From Chryseobacterium sp. ZHDP1 (GTDB lineage: Bacteria; Bacteroidota; Bacteroidia; Flavobacteriales; Weeksellaceae), in NCBI RefSeq assembly GCF_018603435.1, contig NZ_CP075682.1, forward strand, positions 4,340,001 to 4,404,000: a stretch of 64,000 nucleotides of DNA, in the 5' to 3' direction. The position numbers and the translations under genes were made by a program. Positions 51,912 to 61,063 of the stretch are shown here, piece by piece. The notes beneath the pieces are model-generated. The model ran no database searches, had not been told where the DNA came from, and worked only from the letters and a program-made list of their open reading frames with translations. Position 1 is the first letter of the stretch. Every line of letters starts with the position of its first letter.

Positions 51912-53117
51912 ATGGAAGCAAACCTACCTGAAATTGAACTATGCGGTACCAAATTTCAATTTGATATTGATAGATTAGTTTTAATTGAAAAAAAAGATCC
52001 AAATAATCTGTTGTTTTTCAACGAAATGCTTGATCATCTTACCCATTACGAATTTTTTTACAGTAAAATAAATAAAAATACTCCTACGGAAAGATCTTTA
52101 GGTCCCGCTGATGATATTTTTCATGAATCCGAAAAAAGTAAGGAAGAATTTGCTCAGTCAACAGTAAAAGTAAGCGTTCCACGAATTGCTGAGATTGATC
52201 CGGAAGGTATGATGCGGAGATACGGCTGTAGCGTGGATGACATTAAAAATAAAACTGATTTTGACATCATCGTGGATCAGGAGATCCTCAGACGAAGGGT
52301 ATCTGGCGAACGCGTAAAAATTGATATTGCGGGTATAGTTTATGAAATAGATGCTATTGCTAATTCACTTCGACCACTGAACGGCGATATGGATAGTATC
52401 AAATTAACAGCGTATCGGTATGATTATTTTATTGATGATGAAAGTTGTTATTACTTATACTGCAATATGAATGACGGCCGTATCGTCGATCTGCTTCGAG
52501 ATCAAACGGTCGAAAATTCAATAGAGTTTAAAGTTCCGGATCTTACAAACTTAGATCCAATTGCAGTTATCAATAATTTTCATTTCCTTACAGATCTTGA
52601 ACTATATTATCAGGATCTTAAAATGTTTCATTTTGCCGAACCGTCACAACAACAGATCAATGGAACCGCTTTATTAAACAGTGATTTTACAGTTAAAAAT
52701 CCAGATCTGAAGACCTTGATCCAGATCTCAGAAAATGATCCTGATTTTACTCTGCAGGAATACCGAAATTATATTATTGCGAGTAGCAATGACACTGGCT
52801 ATCCTGCTAAAGACCTGACCATAATCTATGAAAAAAACAACAAACCGTACAATGCACAGGTGATAATTCCTTTTTCTGAACATTCAGCCAGCAATATGAA
52901 GCAGTCAGGTGTAAATGAAGCAATGAAGCATATTGACAATTTGGTCGATAAAGTGAATAATATATCCAGTAATTCTATATTGAGCAGACTTCTTCCCATT
53001 AATAAATATCTTGAACTGTATCATTCGCAAGATCAAATAGAAGCTAAAAAATTATTGATCAAAAATGAAAAATCAGCAATAGAGAATCCCAAGAAAGGGA
53101 AGAGGCCAAAATTTTGA
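51912..53117 (+). CDS. Unknown two-domain protein (domain A plus domain B)
   Basis: A 401-residue protein. Residues 1-235 (domain A) resemble the whole of the 53238-54032 protein: ELCGTKFQFDIDRLVLIEKKDPNN versus YGIEFIVDVEKFEFRERANPET, and LTDFELMVDQEALTRRI versus KTDFDIIVDQEILRRRV are recognisably alike. Residues about 270-355 (domain B) resemble 51482-51883. The last 30 residues are basic. The family is unknown to me; the layout A-B, B, A is unusual. It is in the operon direction and separated by 28 bp from the B-only gene. Confidence 0.6.
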   Translation: MEANLPEIELCGTKFQFDIDRLVLIEKKDPNNLLFFNEMLDHLTHYEFFYSKINKNTPTERSLGPADDIFHESEKSKEEFAQSTVKVSVPRIAEIDPEGMMRRYGCSVDDIKNKTDFDIIVDQEILRRRVSGERVKIDIAGIVYEIDAIANSLRPLNGDMDSIKLTAYRYDYFIDDESCYYLYCNMNDGRIVDLLRDQTVENSIEFKVPDLTNLDPIAVINNFHFLTDLELYYQDLKMFHFAEPSQQQINGTALLNSDFTVKNPDLKTLIQISENDPDFTLQEYRNYIIASSNDTGYPAKDLTIIYEKNNKPYNAQVIIPFSEHSASNMKQSGVNEAMKHIDNLVDKVNNISSNSILSRLLPINKYLELYHSQDQIEAKKLLIKNEKSAIENPKKGKRPKF

Positions 53118-53237
53118 AATTAGATAGGAAAATTAAGGAAAAATGGTACCTCAATGTTCTGCAATTCACCAAATATTTAACGCTACAGCAGAATTTAGCT
53201 CAGCAATTAAATTAATAAAAATAATAAAAGCTGAGTT

Positions 53238-54032
53238 ATGGAAAAAGAACTACCGATCTATACAGATCCAGATTACGGAATCGAGTTTATTGTTGATGTG
53301 GAGAAATTCGAATTTCGGGAAAGGGCCAACCCCGAAACCCGTTACACATTAGAAGATATGATCGATCTGGAGGAAGAGGGATACCGCTTTGATCATTTCG
53401 ACAAGACGAGTAGACAGAATTTAACTATAACTCCTCCACAGTTTGTAACGCTTGCCCCTAGGGAGATGGCAGAAAAGTATAATAAGGCTGTTGAGGAAAT
53501 TCTATTGCTGACCGATTTTGAGCTCATGGTCGATCAGGAGGCACTGACAAGAAGAATTAAACATGGAGAACTTCCAACGGTTGAAATTGGAGGACACATC
53601 TTTTATGCAGATGCACGGATAGATCTTTTGAGGCCTAAAGATGTTCTATCAACAATGGGTATACGTTTTGATGATCTGGAGGATTGGTATGTTGAGGATA
53701 AAAATGTCTATGCCTTTCCTTACGATCCCAAAAATTTTGAGATAGGAGATCGAGAATGGGATAAAATACTGGACTACCCCATAGATTTAATTTTTGTTGA
53801 AATTCCTTATTCAAGAACCCTTGATCCGGTGGGATGGAACCGAAGAAATGGATGGGAGGAGATAGAAGGTTTGAAAGAAACGGGCCTCAGACTTGACTTT
53901 AAGGCCGAGTTGGTGCCGTGGAATAAATCTGGAATTGATGAAATTATCTCGGAAAATAGACTTAAACAGCCGATCAGGGAAGCAGTTAAAGACAATGAAA
54001 GGAAAAAACATAAGAAAAGGAGGAAATTATAG
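53238..54032 (+). CDS. Unknown protein, domain A only
   Basis: A 264-residue acidic protein (MEKELPIYTDPDYGIEFIVDVEKFEF) with a strongly basic tail (DNERKKHKKRRKL). It matches domain A of the 401-residue neighbour. It contains VEIGGHIFYADARIDLLRPKD and DPVGWNRRNGWEEIEGLKETGLRLDFKAELVPWNKSGIDEII. I do not know the family. This is the last gene of the ICE-like transfer operon before the antiporter, which reads toward it. Confidence 0.6.
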   Translation: MEKELPIYTDPDYGIEFIVDVEKFEFRERANPETRYTLEDMIDLEEEGYRFDHFDKTSRQNLTITPPQFVTLAPREMAEKYNKAVEEILLLTDFELMVDQEALTRRIKHGELPTVEIGGHIFYADARIDLLRPKDVLSTMGIRFDDLEDWYVEDKNVYAFPYDPKNFEIGDREWDKILDYPIDLIFVEIPYSRTLDPVGWNRRNGWEEIEGLKETGLRLDFKAELVPWNKSGIDEIISENRLKQPIREAVKDNERKKHKKRRKL

Positions 54033-54088
54033 GAACATTGAGGACATTGCTTTACACCAAGTGTTTAAAACCGTCGACGGCAACTTAT

Positions 54089-54115
54089 CAGGAATCAGTG
54101 GAGCACTGATTCCTG
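54089..54115. terminator. 12-bp perfect inverted repeat at the ICE/chromosome boundary
   Basis: CAGGAATCAGTG (54089-54100) and CACTGATTCCTG (54104-54115) form a stem with loop GAG. It lies between two convergent genes, so it may end transcription for both, although no clear T-run follows. It could equally mark a junction. Confidence 0.55.
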
Positions 54116-54157
54116 CAATTAAAACGATCAATAAATATGAAATACTATACTACAATC

Positions 54158-55738
54158 CTAGAAAGATGAATATTGTAGTCTTTCTTCTTCAAGATCAAGA
54201 CGCATCAGATGTTTTTTTATTATATCCTCATCCAGATCTTTGTATTCTGCATTTTTTTTCAGCAGCCAACGTCTTTGAAATTCCAAAAGATCTATATATA
54301 GATTTTTGGACGGAGCACTTCGGCATACATTTTCGACATCATTATATTTTTTCTCCCATTTTGCGACCATGTTCATGACATGGGGATAATCCTGGATTTT
54401 ATCACCGTATTTGTCCTGGAGGTAATGTACTGTATCCGCTGTCATTTCCTTGAAAAGACTGGCGCTAATCTGTTCTTCGGACATTTCGTTTTCTTCGGAA
54501 GGTAGGTTTAGTTTTTTAATGAGAAGAGGGAGTGTTAATCCCTGAACAACAAGGGTTAATAGGATGACTACAAAAGTGACAAACAAGATGAGGCTTCTTT
54601 CTGGAAAAAGCTGTCCGTTATCCATGTAAACCGGAATAGAAAGTGCTGCAGCTAAAGAAACCACTCCGCGCATCCCCGACCAGCCAAAGAAAACCGGGAA
54701 TTGCCATCCGTGGTTCTGGGAAGCTGCGACCGTCGTAAATTTTCTTGCAATGAATGTCGCAATTACTGCGGCATAAGAAGAGATAAACCGGACAAGTATT
54801 ACAACGCCGGTGATCAAAACACCATATCCGATAGCTTTTGAAATGCTTACATTTTCAAGCTCTGCAATAATCTGGGGAAGGTCAAGACCGATCATCATGA
54901 AGACTGTACCGTTTAGTATAAAGCCCAGGCAGTTCCAGACACTTATGGTCCGTAATCTAGAAGAGCTGCTCAAAAACTTATGCTGGTTATAGGACAGAAA
55001 CAGTCCTCCCGATACAACAGACAATACACCGGAAGCGTGAGTTTCTTCAGCCGCAAGGTACATAATGTAGGGAGCAATGAGCGTTAAAATGGTATCTATA
55101 TTAACATCGGTATCCAGTTTTTTATGTACTTCCATAAAGATTTTTCCTGTCAGAATTCCAATTCCCACGCCACCGATCACCATCCAGAAAAAGCTTCCCA
55201 AAGCTTCATACCAAACAAAATGTCCGGTCATTACTGCGGCTATGGCAAAATGAAATATGATCAATGACGAGGCATCATTCAGTAGGCTTTCGCCCTCCAG
55301 AATAGCGGCGGAACTTTTGGGTATTTTCACATTTTTAAGAATTGCCCCCGCACTTACGGCATCCGGCGGCGATACAATTCCACCCAATAAAAAACCCAGG
55401 GCCAGGGTAAAACCGGGAATAAAATACCAAGCGGTAACTCCAACTGCGAAGGCAGTGAAGAATACAACCAAAAACGCAAAACTGCTGATAATCCTGCGCC
55501 ATTTCCACAGCTCTTTCCATGAAATATTCCATGCTGATTCGTAGAGCAGGGGAGGTAGGAATATAATGAAAATTAGCTCGGGATCAATTGTTATAACCGG
55601 GACTCTGGGAATGAAGCTAACAGCTAATCCTGCCAATACCAGTAAAATAGGATAAGCGATCCTGATCTTTCTTGCCAGAATAATCAAAAGAGTAATCAAT
55701 ACTGCAAGGATCAGATAAAAAATAAATTTTTCTTCCAT
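54158..55738 (-). CDS. Na+/H+ antiporter, NhaP/CPA1 type
   Basis: A 526-residue cation/proton antiporter. About twelve TM helices fill residues 1-400: FIFYLILAVLITLLIILA at the start, LSPPDAVSAGAILKNVK-like GGIVSPPDAVSAGAI, LEGESLLNDASSLI, and GWSGMRGVVSLAAALSIPVY. The Asp of LNDAS is the usual ion-binding residue. The C-terminal 120 residues are cytoplasmic. It probably controls cytoplasmic pH or Na+ and belongs to the host chromosome. The 186 bp to the upstream uvrB contain a 47-bp palindrome. Confidence 0.88.
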   Translation of the reverse strand: MEEKFIFYLILAVLITLLIILARKIRIAYPILLVLAGLAVSFIPRVPVITIDPELIFIIFLPPLLYESAWNISWKELWKWRRIISSFAFLVVFFTAFAVGVTAWYFIPGFTLALGFLLGGIVSPPDAVSAGAILKNVKIPKSSAAILEGESLLNDASSLIIFHFAIAAVMTGHFVWYEALGSFFWMVIGGVGIGILTGKIFMEVHKKLDTDVNIDTILTLIAPYIMYLAAEETHASGVLSVVSGGLFLSYNQHKFLSSSSRLRTISVWNCLGFILNGTVFMMIGLDLPQIIAELENVSISKAIGYGVLITGVVILVRFISSYAAVIATFIARKFTTVAASQNHGWQFPVFFGWSGMRGVVSLAAALSIPVYMDNGQLFPERSLILFVTFVVILLTLVVQGLTLPLLIKKLNLPSEENEMSEEQISASLFKEMTADTVHYLQDKYGDKIQDYPHVMNMVAKWEKKYNDVENVCRSAPSKNLYIDLLEFQRRWLLKKNAEYKDLDEDIIKKHLMRLDLEEERLQYSSF

Positions 55739-55796
55739 TTTGCAAAAATAATATTCCTAAACTTGATCGTGTAGAAGTATCCTACAACTAATTCAA

Positions 55797-55843
55797 CACT
55801 ATATAAAATTGCACATTAAAATAATGTGCAATTCTATATAGTG
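55797..55843. repeat. 47-bp near-perfect palindrome
   Basis: Left arm at 55797-55818 (CACTATATAAAATTGCACAT...) and right arm at 55822-55843 pair over 22 bp with one mismatch (A versus G at the tenth base of the left arm); the loop is AAA. It lies between uvrB and the antiporter gene, 82 bp beyond the uvrB stop. It may be a terminator, although no T-run is obvious, or an extragenic palindrome. Confidence 0.8.
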
Positions 55844-55924
55844 CAGCGTTATTGCATCTTTGTATGATATATTTAGCGGGATCTAAGCCCCTCAGTATCG
55901 TTAAAAACTATCGGATGCGAATAC

Positions 55925-57901
55925 TTAGATATAGATGAACTGTCTATAGAGACCGTCTAATTGAAGGCGGATTTCATCTGTCAGTTTTTCATCATGATCG
56001 TCTGATGCAGCAACAAGCTGACGTTCCAGTTCAGTTATCCTTTCGCAGAGCTCCTCAAGATTCTTACAAAAAGCTTCTGTGTGGGTGAAGTTTTTTCCTT
56101 CGCGGGGTTCCTCCGCATTTGGTCTACGGCTGGAGGAAACGGGAGAAACATGATTTTCTTCGTTGAAAGCAATTTGGCGTTTTCGGCGACTTTCGGTTTC
56201 GTCAATAGCTGCCTTCATTGCCGGGGTGATCTTGTCGGCATACATAATAGCTTTTCCGTTGACATTACGTGCTACACGGCCAATCATCTGTATAAGTGCA
56301 CTTGCTGACCGCAGAAATCCAGCCCTGTCAGCATCAAGTATTGCAATCAGTGAAGCCTCCGGAATGTCGAGTCCCTCCCGCAACAGACTGATACCTATCA
56401 GGATGTCGAATTCTCCGGCTCTGAGATCATTGAGAATTTCAGTTCTTTCTAAGGTCTTAAAATCCGAGTGTAGATATCTCACGCGGAAACCTTCGCTCTG
56501 GATATAGCCACTGAGTTCTTCGGCGGCGGCTTTTGTCAGCGTGGTGATCAAAACACGGTTGCCCGAATCCACACATTTTTTTATTTCGCCCAGCAGATCG
56601 TCAATATCATTTGCTGATGGCCGTACCTCCACAATGGGATCGAGAAGTCCAGTGGGTCTGACAACCTGTTCAACAACGCGGTCCTCTGAAACTTTCAGCT
56701 CATAATTACCGGGGGTGGCCGAAACAAATATAGTCTGCGGTTTGATCTTCTCAAATTCTTCAAAACTAAGGGGATGGTTGTTTTTTGATGAAGGAAGTCT
56801 AAAACCATAATCTATCAGGGTATCTTTACGCGCCTGATCGCCCTTGTACATTGCCGAAATCTGCGGAATCATGACGTGTGATTCATCTATAAACAGAAGG
56901 CCATCCTTCGGTAAATAATCCAGAAGGGTAACGGGTGGCAGTTTGGGATCACGGCCACTAAAAAAGCTTGCGTAGTTCTCCATACCAGAACAGTATCCGG
57001 CAGTACGGAGCATTTCCACATCATCGGTAATACGCTGGTAAAGACGGTCAGCTTCTTCCAGTCTATTTTCGTTGTTGAGCTGTGCAACACGCTCATCAAG
57101 TTCGGTCATAATCTGGTCCGCTGCTGCTGTTGCCTGTATTTTTGAAGGTGCAAATAGAGTTTTGGGCGACACTGAATACGCTGTTATATCTTCAAGCTCT
57201 TTGCCTGAAGCGGCATCAATAAACTTTAGTGAAGTGATTATCCCGTAACTAAGAACGATTTGTATGGCCCTGTATTCTGAATCAGCGGGAAAAATTTTTA
57301 TGATATCTCCTTCGATCCGGTAGTTACCACGTTTCAGGGCACGTTCCGTACGGCTGTACTGTAAATGTGCCAGGCCCTGCTCCAGCTGGTCTATCTGAAC
57401 TGTCATTCCCAGCGACAGGCGAACCTGTAATGCGCTATAATCGCTGGGTGCTCCAAGCCCATAAATGGACGAAACCGATGCGACCACAATAGTATCCCTG
57501 CGTTCAATAAGGGATTTTGTGGTGGAAAGGCGGAGTCTTTCCAAATGCTCGTTGATGGAAGAGTCTTTTTCAACGAAACGGTCACTGCCGGGCAGATACA
57601 TCTCAGGCTGAAAATAATCGTAATATGAGACAAAAAACTCAACAGCATTCTCTGGGAAAAATTGCTTCATTTCATCATATAGCTGAGCAGTCAAGGTTTT
57701 GTTAGGTGCAAGAATCAAGGTCGGACGTTTTAGCTGATGGATAATGTTGGCCATTGTAAAGGTCTTTCCTGAACCTGTGATACCTTTGAGTGTCTGGTGG
57801 GTAGCTCCAGATTCAATTCCCGAAACAAGTCTTGCGATAGCATCCGGCTGGTCTCCTGCTGGAATATATTTTGAGTGCAATATAAAAAGGCCTTTTGACA
57901 T
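55925..57901 (-). CDS. uvrB: UvrB-like excinuclease subunit
   Basis: A 658-residue protein if started at ATG 57901 (MSKGLFILHSKYIPAGDQPDAIARL); an in-frame ATG 27 bp upstream adds an unlikely tail. It has the UvrB helicase signatures GITGSGKTFTMAN (Walker A), FVSYYDYFQPEMYLPGSDRFVEKDSSIN (beta-hairpin), ASVSSIYGLGAPSDY, LFIDESHVMIPQI (DEsH), and FVSATPGNYEL. The C-terminal UVR helix pair, normally LDFExAAxLRDxI, reads DHDEKLTDEIRLQLDGL, so it has diverged. Nucleotide-excision-repair DNA damage verification is the usual role. It is on the minus strand, upstream of the antiporter, and divergent from hxlB. Confidence 0.88.
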   Translation of the reverse strand: MSKGLFILHSKYIPAGDQPDAIARLVSGIESGATHQTLKGITGSGKTFTMANIIHQLKRPTLILAPNKTLTAQLYDEMKQFFPENAVEFFVSYYDYFQPEMYLPGSDRFVEKDSSINEHLERLRLSTTKSLIERRDTIVVASVSSIYGLGAPSDYSALQVRLSLGMTVQIDQLEQGLAHLQYSRTERALKRGNYRIEGDIIKIFPADSEYRAIQIVLSYGIITSLKFIDAASGKELEDITAYSVSPKTLFAPSKIQATAAADQIMTELDERVAQLNNENRLEEADRLYQRITDDVEMLRTAGYCSGMENYASFFSGRDPKLPPVTLLDYLPKDGLLFIDESHVMIPQISAMYKGDQARKDTLIDYGFRLPSSKNNHPLSFEEFEKIKPQTIFVSATPGNYELKVSEDRVVEQVVRPTGLLDPIVEVRPSANDIDDLLGEIKKCVDSGNRVLITTLTKAAAEELSGYIQSEGFRVRYLHSDFKTLERTEILNDLRAGEFDILIGISLLREGLDIPEASLIAILDADRAGFLRSASALIQMIGRVARNVNGKAIMYADKITPAMKAAIDETESRRKRQIAFNEENHVSPVSSSRRPNAEEPREGKNFTHTEAFCKNLEELCERITELERQLVAASDDHDEKLTDEIRLQLDGLYRQFIYI

Positions 57902-58189
57902 AAGTTTCCTGTTAGTTGGTTGTAACACAAATATAATTAAAAAACTGATTCACGGTTTGCCGGTGTTCCGGGAAAATCAATGTTTCATTTATCCGCAAAC
58001 TAAACCTCCGGAATTTAATGTTTGACCAGCAGGTGTAAAATAGTTTGGTAAGGCCATAATGTGCGTTGGACTGTTATTGATCAGGCACAGTTACCTTTTT
58101 TCTGGGTTCAGCGACACCACTCCCTATACAATACAGTATTATTAAAATATAACCCGCTCTTTTACAGTGGACAGGAAGGTCGCAAATGT

Positions 58190-58243
58190 ATATTATATAA
58201 TGTTATATGTATAATATCAGGCGTCTCAGGCAGCATAACTTTG
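58190..58243 (+). promoter_or_regulatory. Putative promoter and dyad operator of the hxl cluster
   Basis: The 390 bp upstream of hxlB (57902-58291) has an 8-bp dyad ATATTATA (58190-58197) / TATAATAT (58210-58217) and then a TAACTTTG -7-type box (58236-58243). The ATG is 49 bp downstream. The dyad may bind the AraC regulator or a formaldehyde-responsive factor. Nothing else was seen in the interval. Confidence 0.4.
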
Positions 58244-58291
58244 TATTATCAAATCAGAGGATCTGGTGATAAAATATCCTTACTACAGAAA

Positions 58292-58855
58292 ATGGAAGAG
58301 AATAGTTCAATAAACAATTTAAATATAATCCTGGATGAAATTAAAGCGATTTCATCAGTACTGAATCCGGTATCGCTACAGACACTGGAGGACAATTTAA
58401 AGAAAGCGGACCGTATATTTTTTGCAGGTGCCGGACGTACCGGTTTAGCACTGAAGATGGCTGCCATGAGATTTATGCATCTAGGCTTAAATGTATATGT
58501 TGTGGGTGAAACAACTACGCCCGCCATCTTAAAGGACGATCTTCTGCTGGTAGGCTCCGGTTCTGGAAGCACGCCGACACTTGTAATCGCCGCTGAAAAG
58601 GCAAAAAAACAACATGCAACTGTTATTGGCATTACAGCGGATTCGAATAGCAAAATTGCTAGCCTTTCAGACCATGTGGTGCTTGTTAACGCGGCGGTGA
58701 AGACGGACTTTGGAGAATCAGCGTCCCGTCAGTATGCCGGAAGTCTCTTTGAACAGTCTGTCCTTTTGGTCCTTGATGCTGTATTTATGACACTGTGGAG
58801 AGATTCAGGCCTGACAAAAGAGGAACTCTGGCCGAAACATGCCAATCTTGAATAA
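58292..58855 (+). CDS. hxlB: 6-phospho-3-hexuloisomerase
   Basis: A 187-residue SIS-domain isomerase starting at ATG 58292 (MEENSSINNLNIIL); the 77-residue upstream in-frame extension has no support. Typical motifs: FFAGAGRTGLALKMAAMRFMHLG, VVGETTTPAI, LLVGSGSGSTPTLV, and the C-terminal LFEQSVLLVLDAVFM. It converts D-arabino-hex-3-ulose 6-phosphate to fructose 6-phosphate and follows HxlA in the ribulose monophosphate route. It is 38 bp from hxlA. Confidence 0.9.
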   Translation: MEENSSINNLNIILDEIKAISSVLNPVSLQTLEDNLKKADRIFFAGAGRTGLALKMAAMRFMHLGLNVYVVGETTTPAILKDDLLLVGSGSGSTPTLVIAAEKAKKQHATVIGITADSNSKIASLSDHVVLVNAAVKTDFGESASRQYAGSLFEQSVLLVLDAVFMTLWRDSGLTKEELWPKHANLE

Positions 58856-58893
58856 CGAGAAATACAATTAAATAAATATTAAAATTTTATATT

Positions 58894-59523
58894 ATGACTA
58901 AGTTACAAGTAGCGATTGACTTATTGACTACAGAAGCAGCCCTTGATTTGGCTGCAAAAGTATCACCTTATGTGGATATCATCGAGCTGGGAACACCTTT
59001 AATCAAAGCTGAAGGTCTAAAAGTAATCACCGCAATGAAATCCGCGCATCCCGATAAATTGGTCTTTGCGGATCTGAAAACAGCTGATACAGGTGCATTA
59101 GAAGCAGAAATGGCATTCAATGCAGGTGCGGATCTGGTAACCGTAATGGGTGCTGTTGATGATTCCACGATCAAAGGTGCGGTAGAAGCAGCAAAAAAAG
59201 CCGGTAAAAAAGTAGTAGTTGATACGATCGGTGTAAAAGACCGTGTACAACGTGCCAAAGAAGTTACAGCCTTTGGTGTGGCATTTGTTGAATTGCATGC
59301 TGGCCTTGATGAACAAGCGCAGCCGGGTTATAACGTGCAAAAACTTATCGGTGAGGGCCGCGAGGCACAGGTTCCTTTTTCGATTGCCGGTGGTGTAAAT
59401 CTTGACACGATTAAAGATGTCGTGGCTGCTGGTGCAGCAGTAGCTGTTGCCGGAGGAGCCATCTATGGTGCCCAGGATCCAGCTGCAGCAGCTAAAGCCC
59501 TGAAAGAAGCCATCACAGCATAA
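58894..59523 (+). CDS. hxlA: 3-hexulose-6-phosphate synthase
   Basis: A 209-residue protein of the orotidine-5-phosphate decarboxylase-like superfamily. It has QVAIDLLT, IIELGTPLIKAEG, FADLKTADTGALEAEMAFNAGADLVTVMG and IAGGVNLDTI. It condenses formaldehyde with ribulose 5-phosphate to hexulose 6-phosphate. Its neighbour hxlB completes formaldehyde fixation. The DNA here is more GC-rich than in the ICE part, consistent with a host gene. Confidence 0.9.
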   Translation: MTKLQVAIDLLTTEAALDLAAKVSPYVDIIELGTPLIKAEGLKVITAMKSAHPDKLVFADLKTADTGALEAEMAFNAGADLVTVMGAVDDSTIKGAVEAAKKAGKKVVVDTIGVKDRVQRAKEVTAFGVAFVELHAGLDEQAQPGYNVQKLIGEGREAQVPFSIAGGVNLDTIKDVVAAGAAVAVAGGAIYGAQDPAAAAKALKEAITA

Positions 59524-59547
59524 ATCAGAAAGTCGGATTATCCTTCG

Positions 59548-59577
59548 AAGTCTTCTCTGTACTAACAGGGAAGACTT
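59548..59577 (+). terminator. Possible terminator or attenuator hairpin after hxlA
   Basis: AAGTCTTCTCTGT (59548-59560) and ACAGGGAAGACTT (59565-59577) pair over 13 bp including one wobble, with loop ACTA. The following T-run is weak, so partial read-through into gnd is likely. Confidence 0.6.
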
Positions 59578-59654
59578 TATTCTGCGAATCAAATCTGCTC
59601 AATTTTTAACTGTAGTGAAGAATGATATAAATAGAATATTTAAAGATTTAGAAA

Positions 59655-61052
59655 ATGAAGACATATAATTTTGGTATAGTAGGCCTGGGTGTGATGGGCC
59701 GAAATTTATTGCTCAATATGGCGGATCATGGATTTGCTGTGGCTGGGCTGGATATGGATCAGGAGAAGGCAGGTTCATTGCAGAATGAAGCACAGAAAGA
59801 CCATCAGATTTTTGCAACCGTTGATCCGGAATCCTTTGTTAAATCTCTGGAAAGTCCGAGAGCAATAATGCTCCTTGTTCCTGCGGGTTCTGCTGTTGAC
59901 GGGGCAATAGGAACTTTACTTCCCTTGCTGGATGAGGGCGATATAATAATCGATGGGGGCAATACCTATTTTTCTGATACCGACAGGAGGTATCAGGAAC
60001 TTTCGTCAAAGGGAATCCACTTTTTTGGTATGGGAATCTCAGGTGGTGAGAGCGGGGCCAGAAGGGGGCCGAGTATGATGCCCGGAGGTGATAAGGTAGC
60101 TTATGAGCGATTACGCCCCATTTTTGAAGCAATTGCTGCAAAAGTTGATGATGCACCATGCGTTGAATTTTTGGGTAACGGCTCAGCGGGCAACTATGTG
60201 AAGATGGTTCATAACGGTATAGAATATGGAATTATGCAGCTTATTGCAGAGACCTATGATATAATGAAGAATGTCTATCATCTGGAGCATGAAGTGATAC
60301 AGGAATCATTTGAACAGTGGAACAGGGAAGAACTGAATTCATTTCTCATTGAAATTACCGGAGCTATTCTAAAGCGAAAAGAAGAGAATACTTTCCTGGT
60401 GGATCTGATTTCAGACTGGGCTAAATCCAAAGGGACAGGTAAATGGACATCTCAAAATGCAATGGATCTTCAGGTGCCCGTACCTGTGATCGACGCTGCT
60501 GTGAATATGCGGGACATGTCCAAATATAAATTGGAAAGGATTCAGGCATCGAAGCTGCTGACCTGGCAAAATACGTCAAAAGTTGATCCTGTTGATCTGG
60601 AACATCTGAAGGCCGGTCTTTATTTCGCGATTATTAGCACATACGCACAGGGGCTTGCCCAGCTTAGGATGGCATCTGATACCTATGGTTATGGATTGAA
60701 TCTGGAGACCGTGTGTAAAATCTGGCGTGGGGGCTGTATCATCCGTGCGACACTTCTGGAAGACTTCCGAAAGGCGTTCGCTTTACAGCCGGATCTTGCA
60801 AATATTCTACTTGACAGGGAGATTGCTGCCAAGTTAAATGCATCACAGGCAGGTATCCGGTCCATCATTCGGGATGCCATTCAGAATGGTACACCTGTTT
60901 CGGCATGGATGAATGCACTGTCATATTTCGATTCTTACCGTGCAGAAAATTTGCCTACGAACCTTATTCAGGCACAACGGGATTTTTTTGGAGCGCATAC
61001 TTATGAAAGAACTGATAAGGAAGGCGTATTCCATACCCGTTGGGAATCTTAA
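59655..61052 (+). CDS. gnd: 6-phosphogluconate dehydrogenase, decarboxylating
   Basis: A 465-residue enzyme. NADP-site GLGVMGRNLLLNMADHGF near the N-terminus, GMGISGGESGARRGPSMMPGG (substrate-binding), GNGSAGNYVKMVHNGIEYG and KGTGKWTS are visible, and the C-terminus is WRGGCIIRATLLEDF then AQRDFFGAHTYERTDKEG. It oxidatively decarboxylates 6-phosphogluconate to ribulose 5-phosphate with release of CO2 and NADPH. It closes the ring with HxlA in a dissimilatory RuMP cycle. Length suits the family (about 465-480). Confidence 0.94.
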   Translation: MKTYNFGIVGLGVMGRNLLLNMADHGFAVAGLDMDQEKAGSLQNEAQKDHQIFATVDPESFVKSLESPRAIMLLVPAGSAVDGAIGTLLPLLDEGDIIIDGGNTYFSDTDRRYQELSSKGIHFFGMGISGGESGARRGPSMMPGGDKVAYERLRPIFEAIAAKVDDAPCVEFLGNGSAGNYVKMVHNGIEYGIMQLIAETYDIMKNVYHLEHEVIQESFEQWNREELNSFLIEITGAILKRKEENTFLVDLISDWAKSKGTGKWTSQNAMDLQVPVPVIDAAVNMRDMSKYKLERIQASKLLTWQNTSKVDPVDLEHLKAGLYFAIISTYAQGLAQLRMASDTYGYGLNLETVCKIWRGGCIIRATLLEDFRKAFALQPDLANILLDREIAAKLNASQAGIRSIIRDAIQNGTPVSAWMNALSYFDSYRAENLPTNLIQAQRDFFGAHTYERTDKEGVFHTRWES

Positions 61053-61063
61053 AATTAAATAAA

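Noticed and set aside
53143..53352. 69-codon ORF overlapping the start of the 53238-54032 gene
   Set aside because: It has no homology to neighbours and overlaps a gene supported by similarity to the adjacent 401-residue protein.
53893..54378. 161-codon plus-strand ORF spanning the boundary, with a protein-like stretch around 54030-54150
   Set aside because: It overlaps the end of the unknown gene and the C-terminus of the antiporter on the other strand. No family was recognised; a truncated gene remnant cannot be excluded but is not supported.
58061..58291. In-frame 77-codon N-terminal extension of hxlB from a GTG
   Set aside because: The HxlB family is about 185 residues long and starts near MEENSS; the extension overlaps the promoter-like region.
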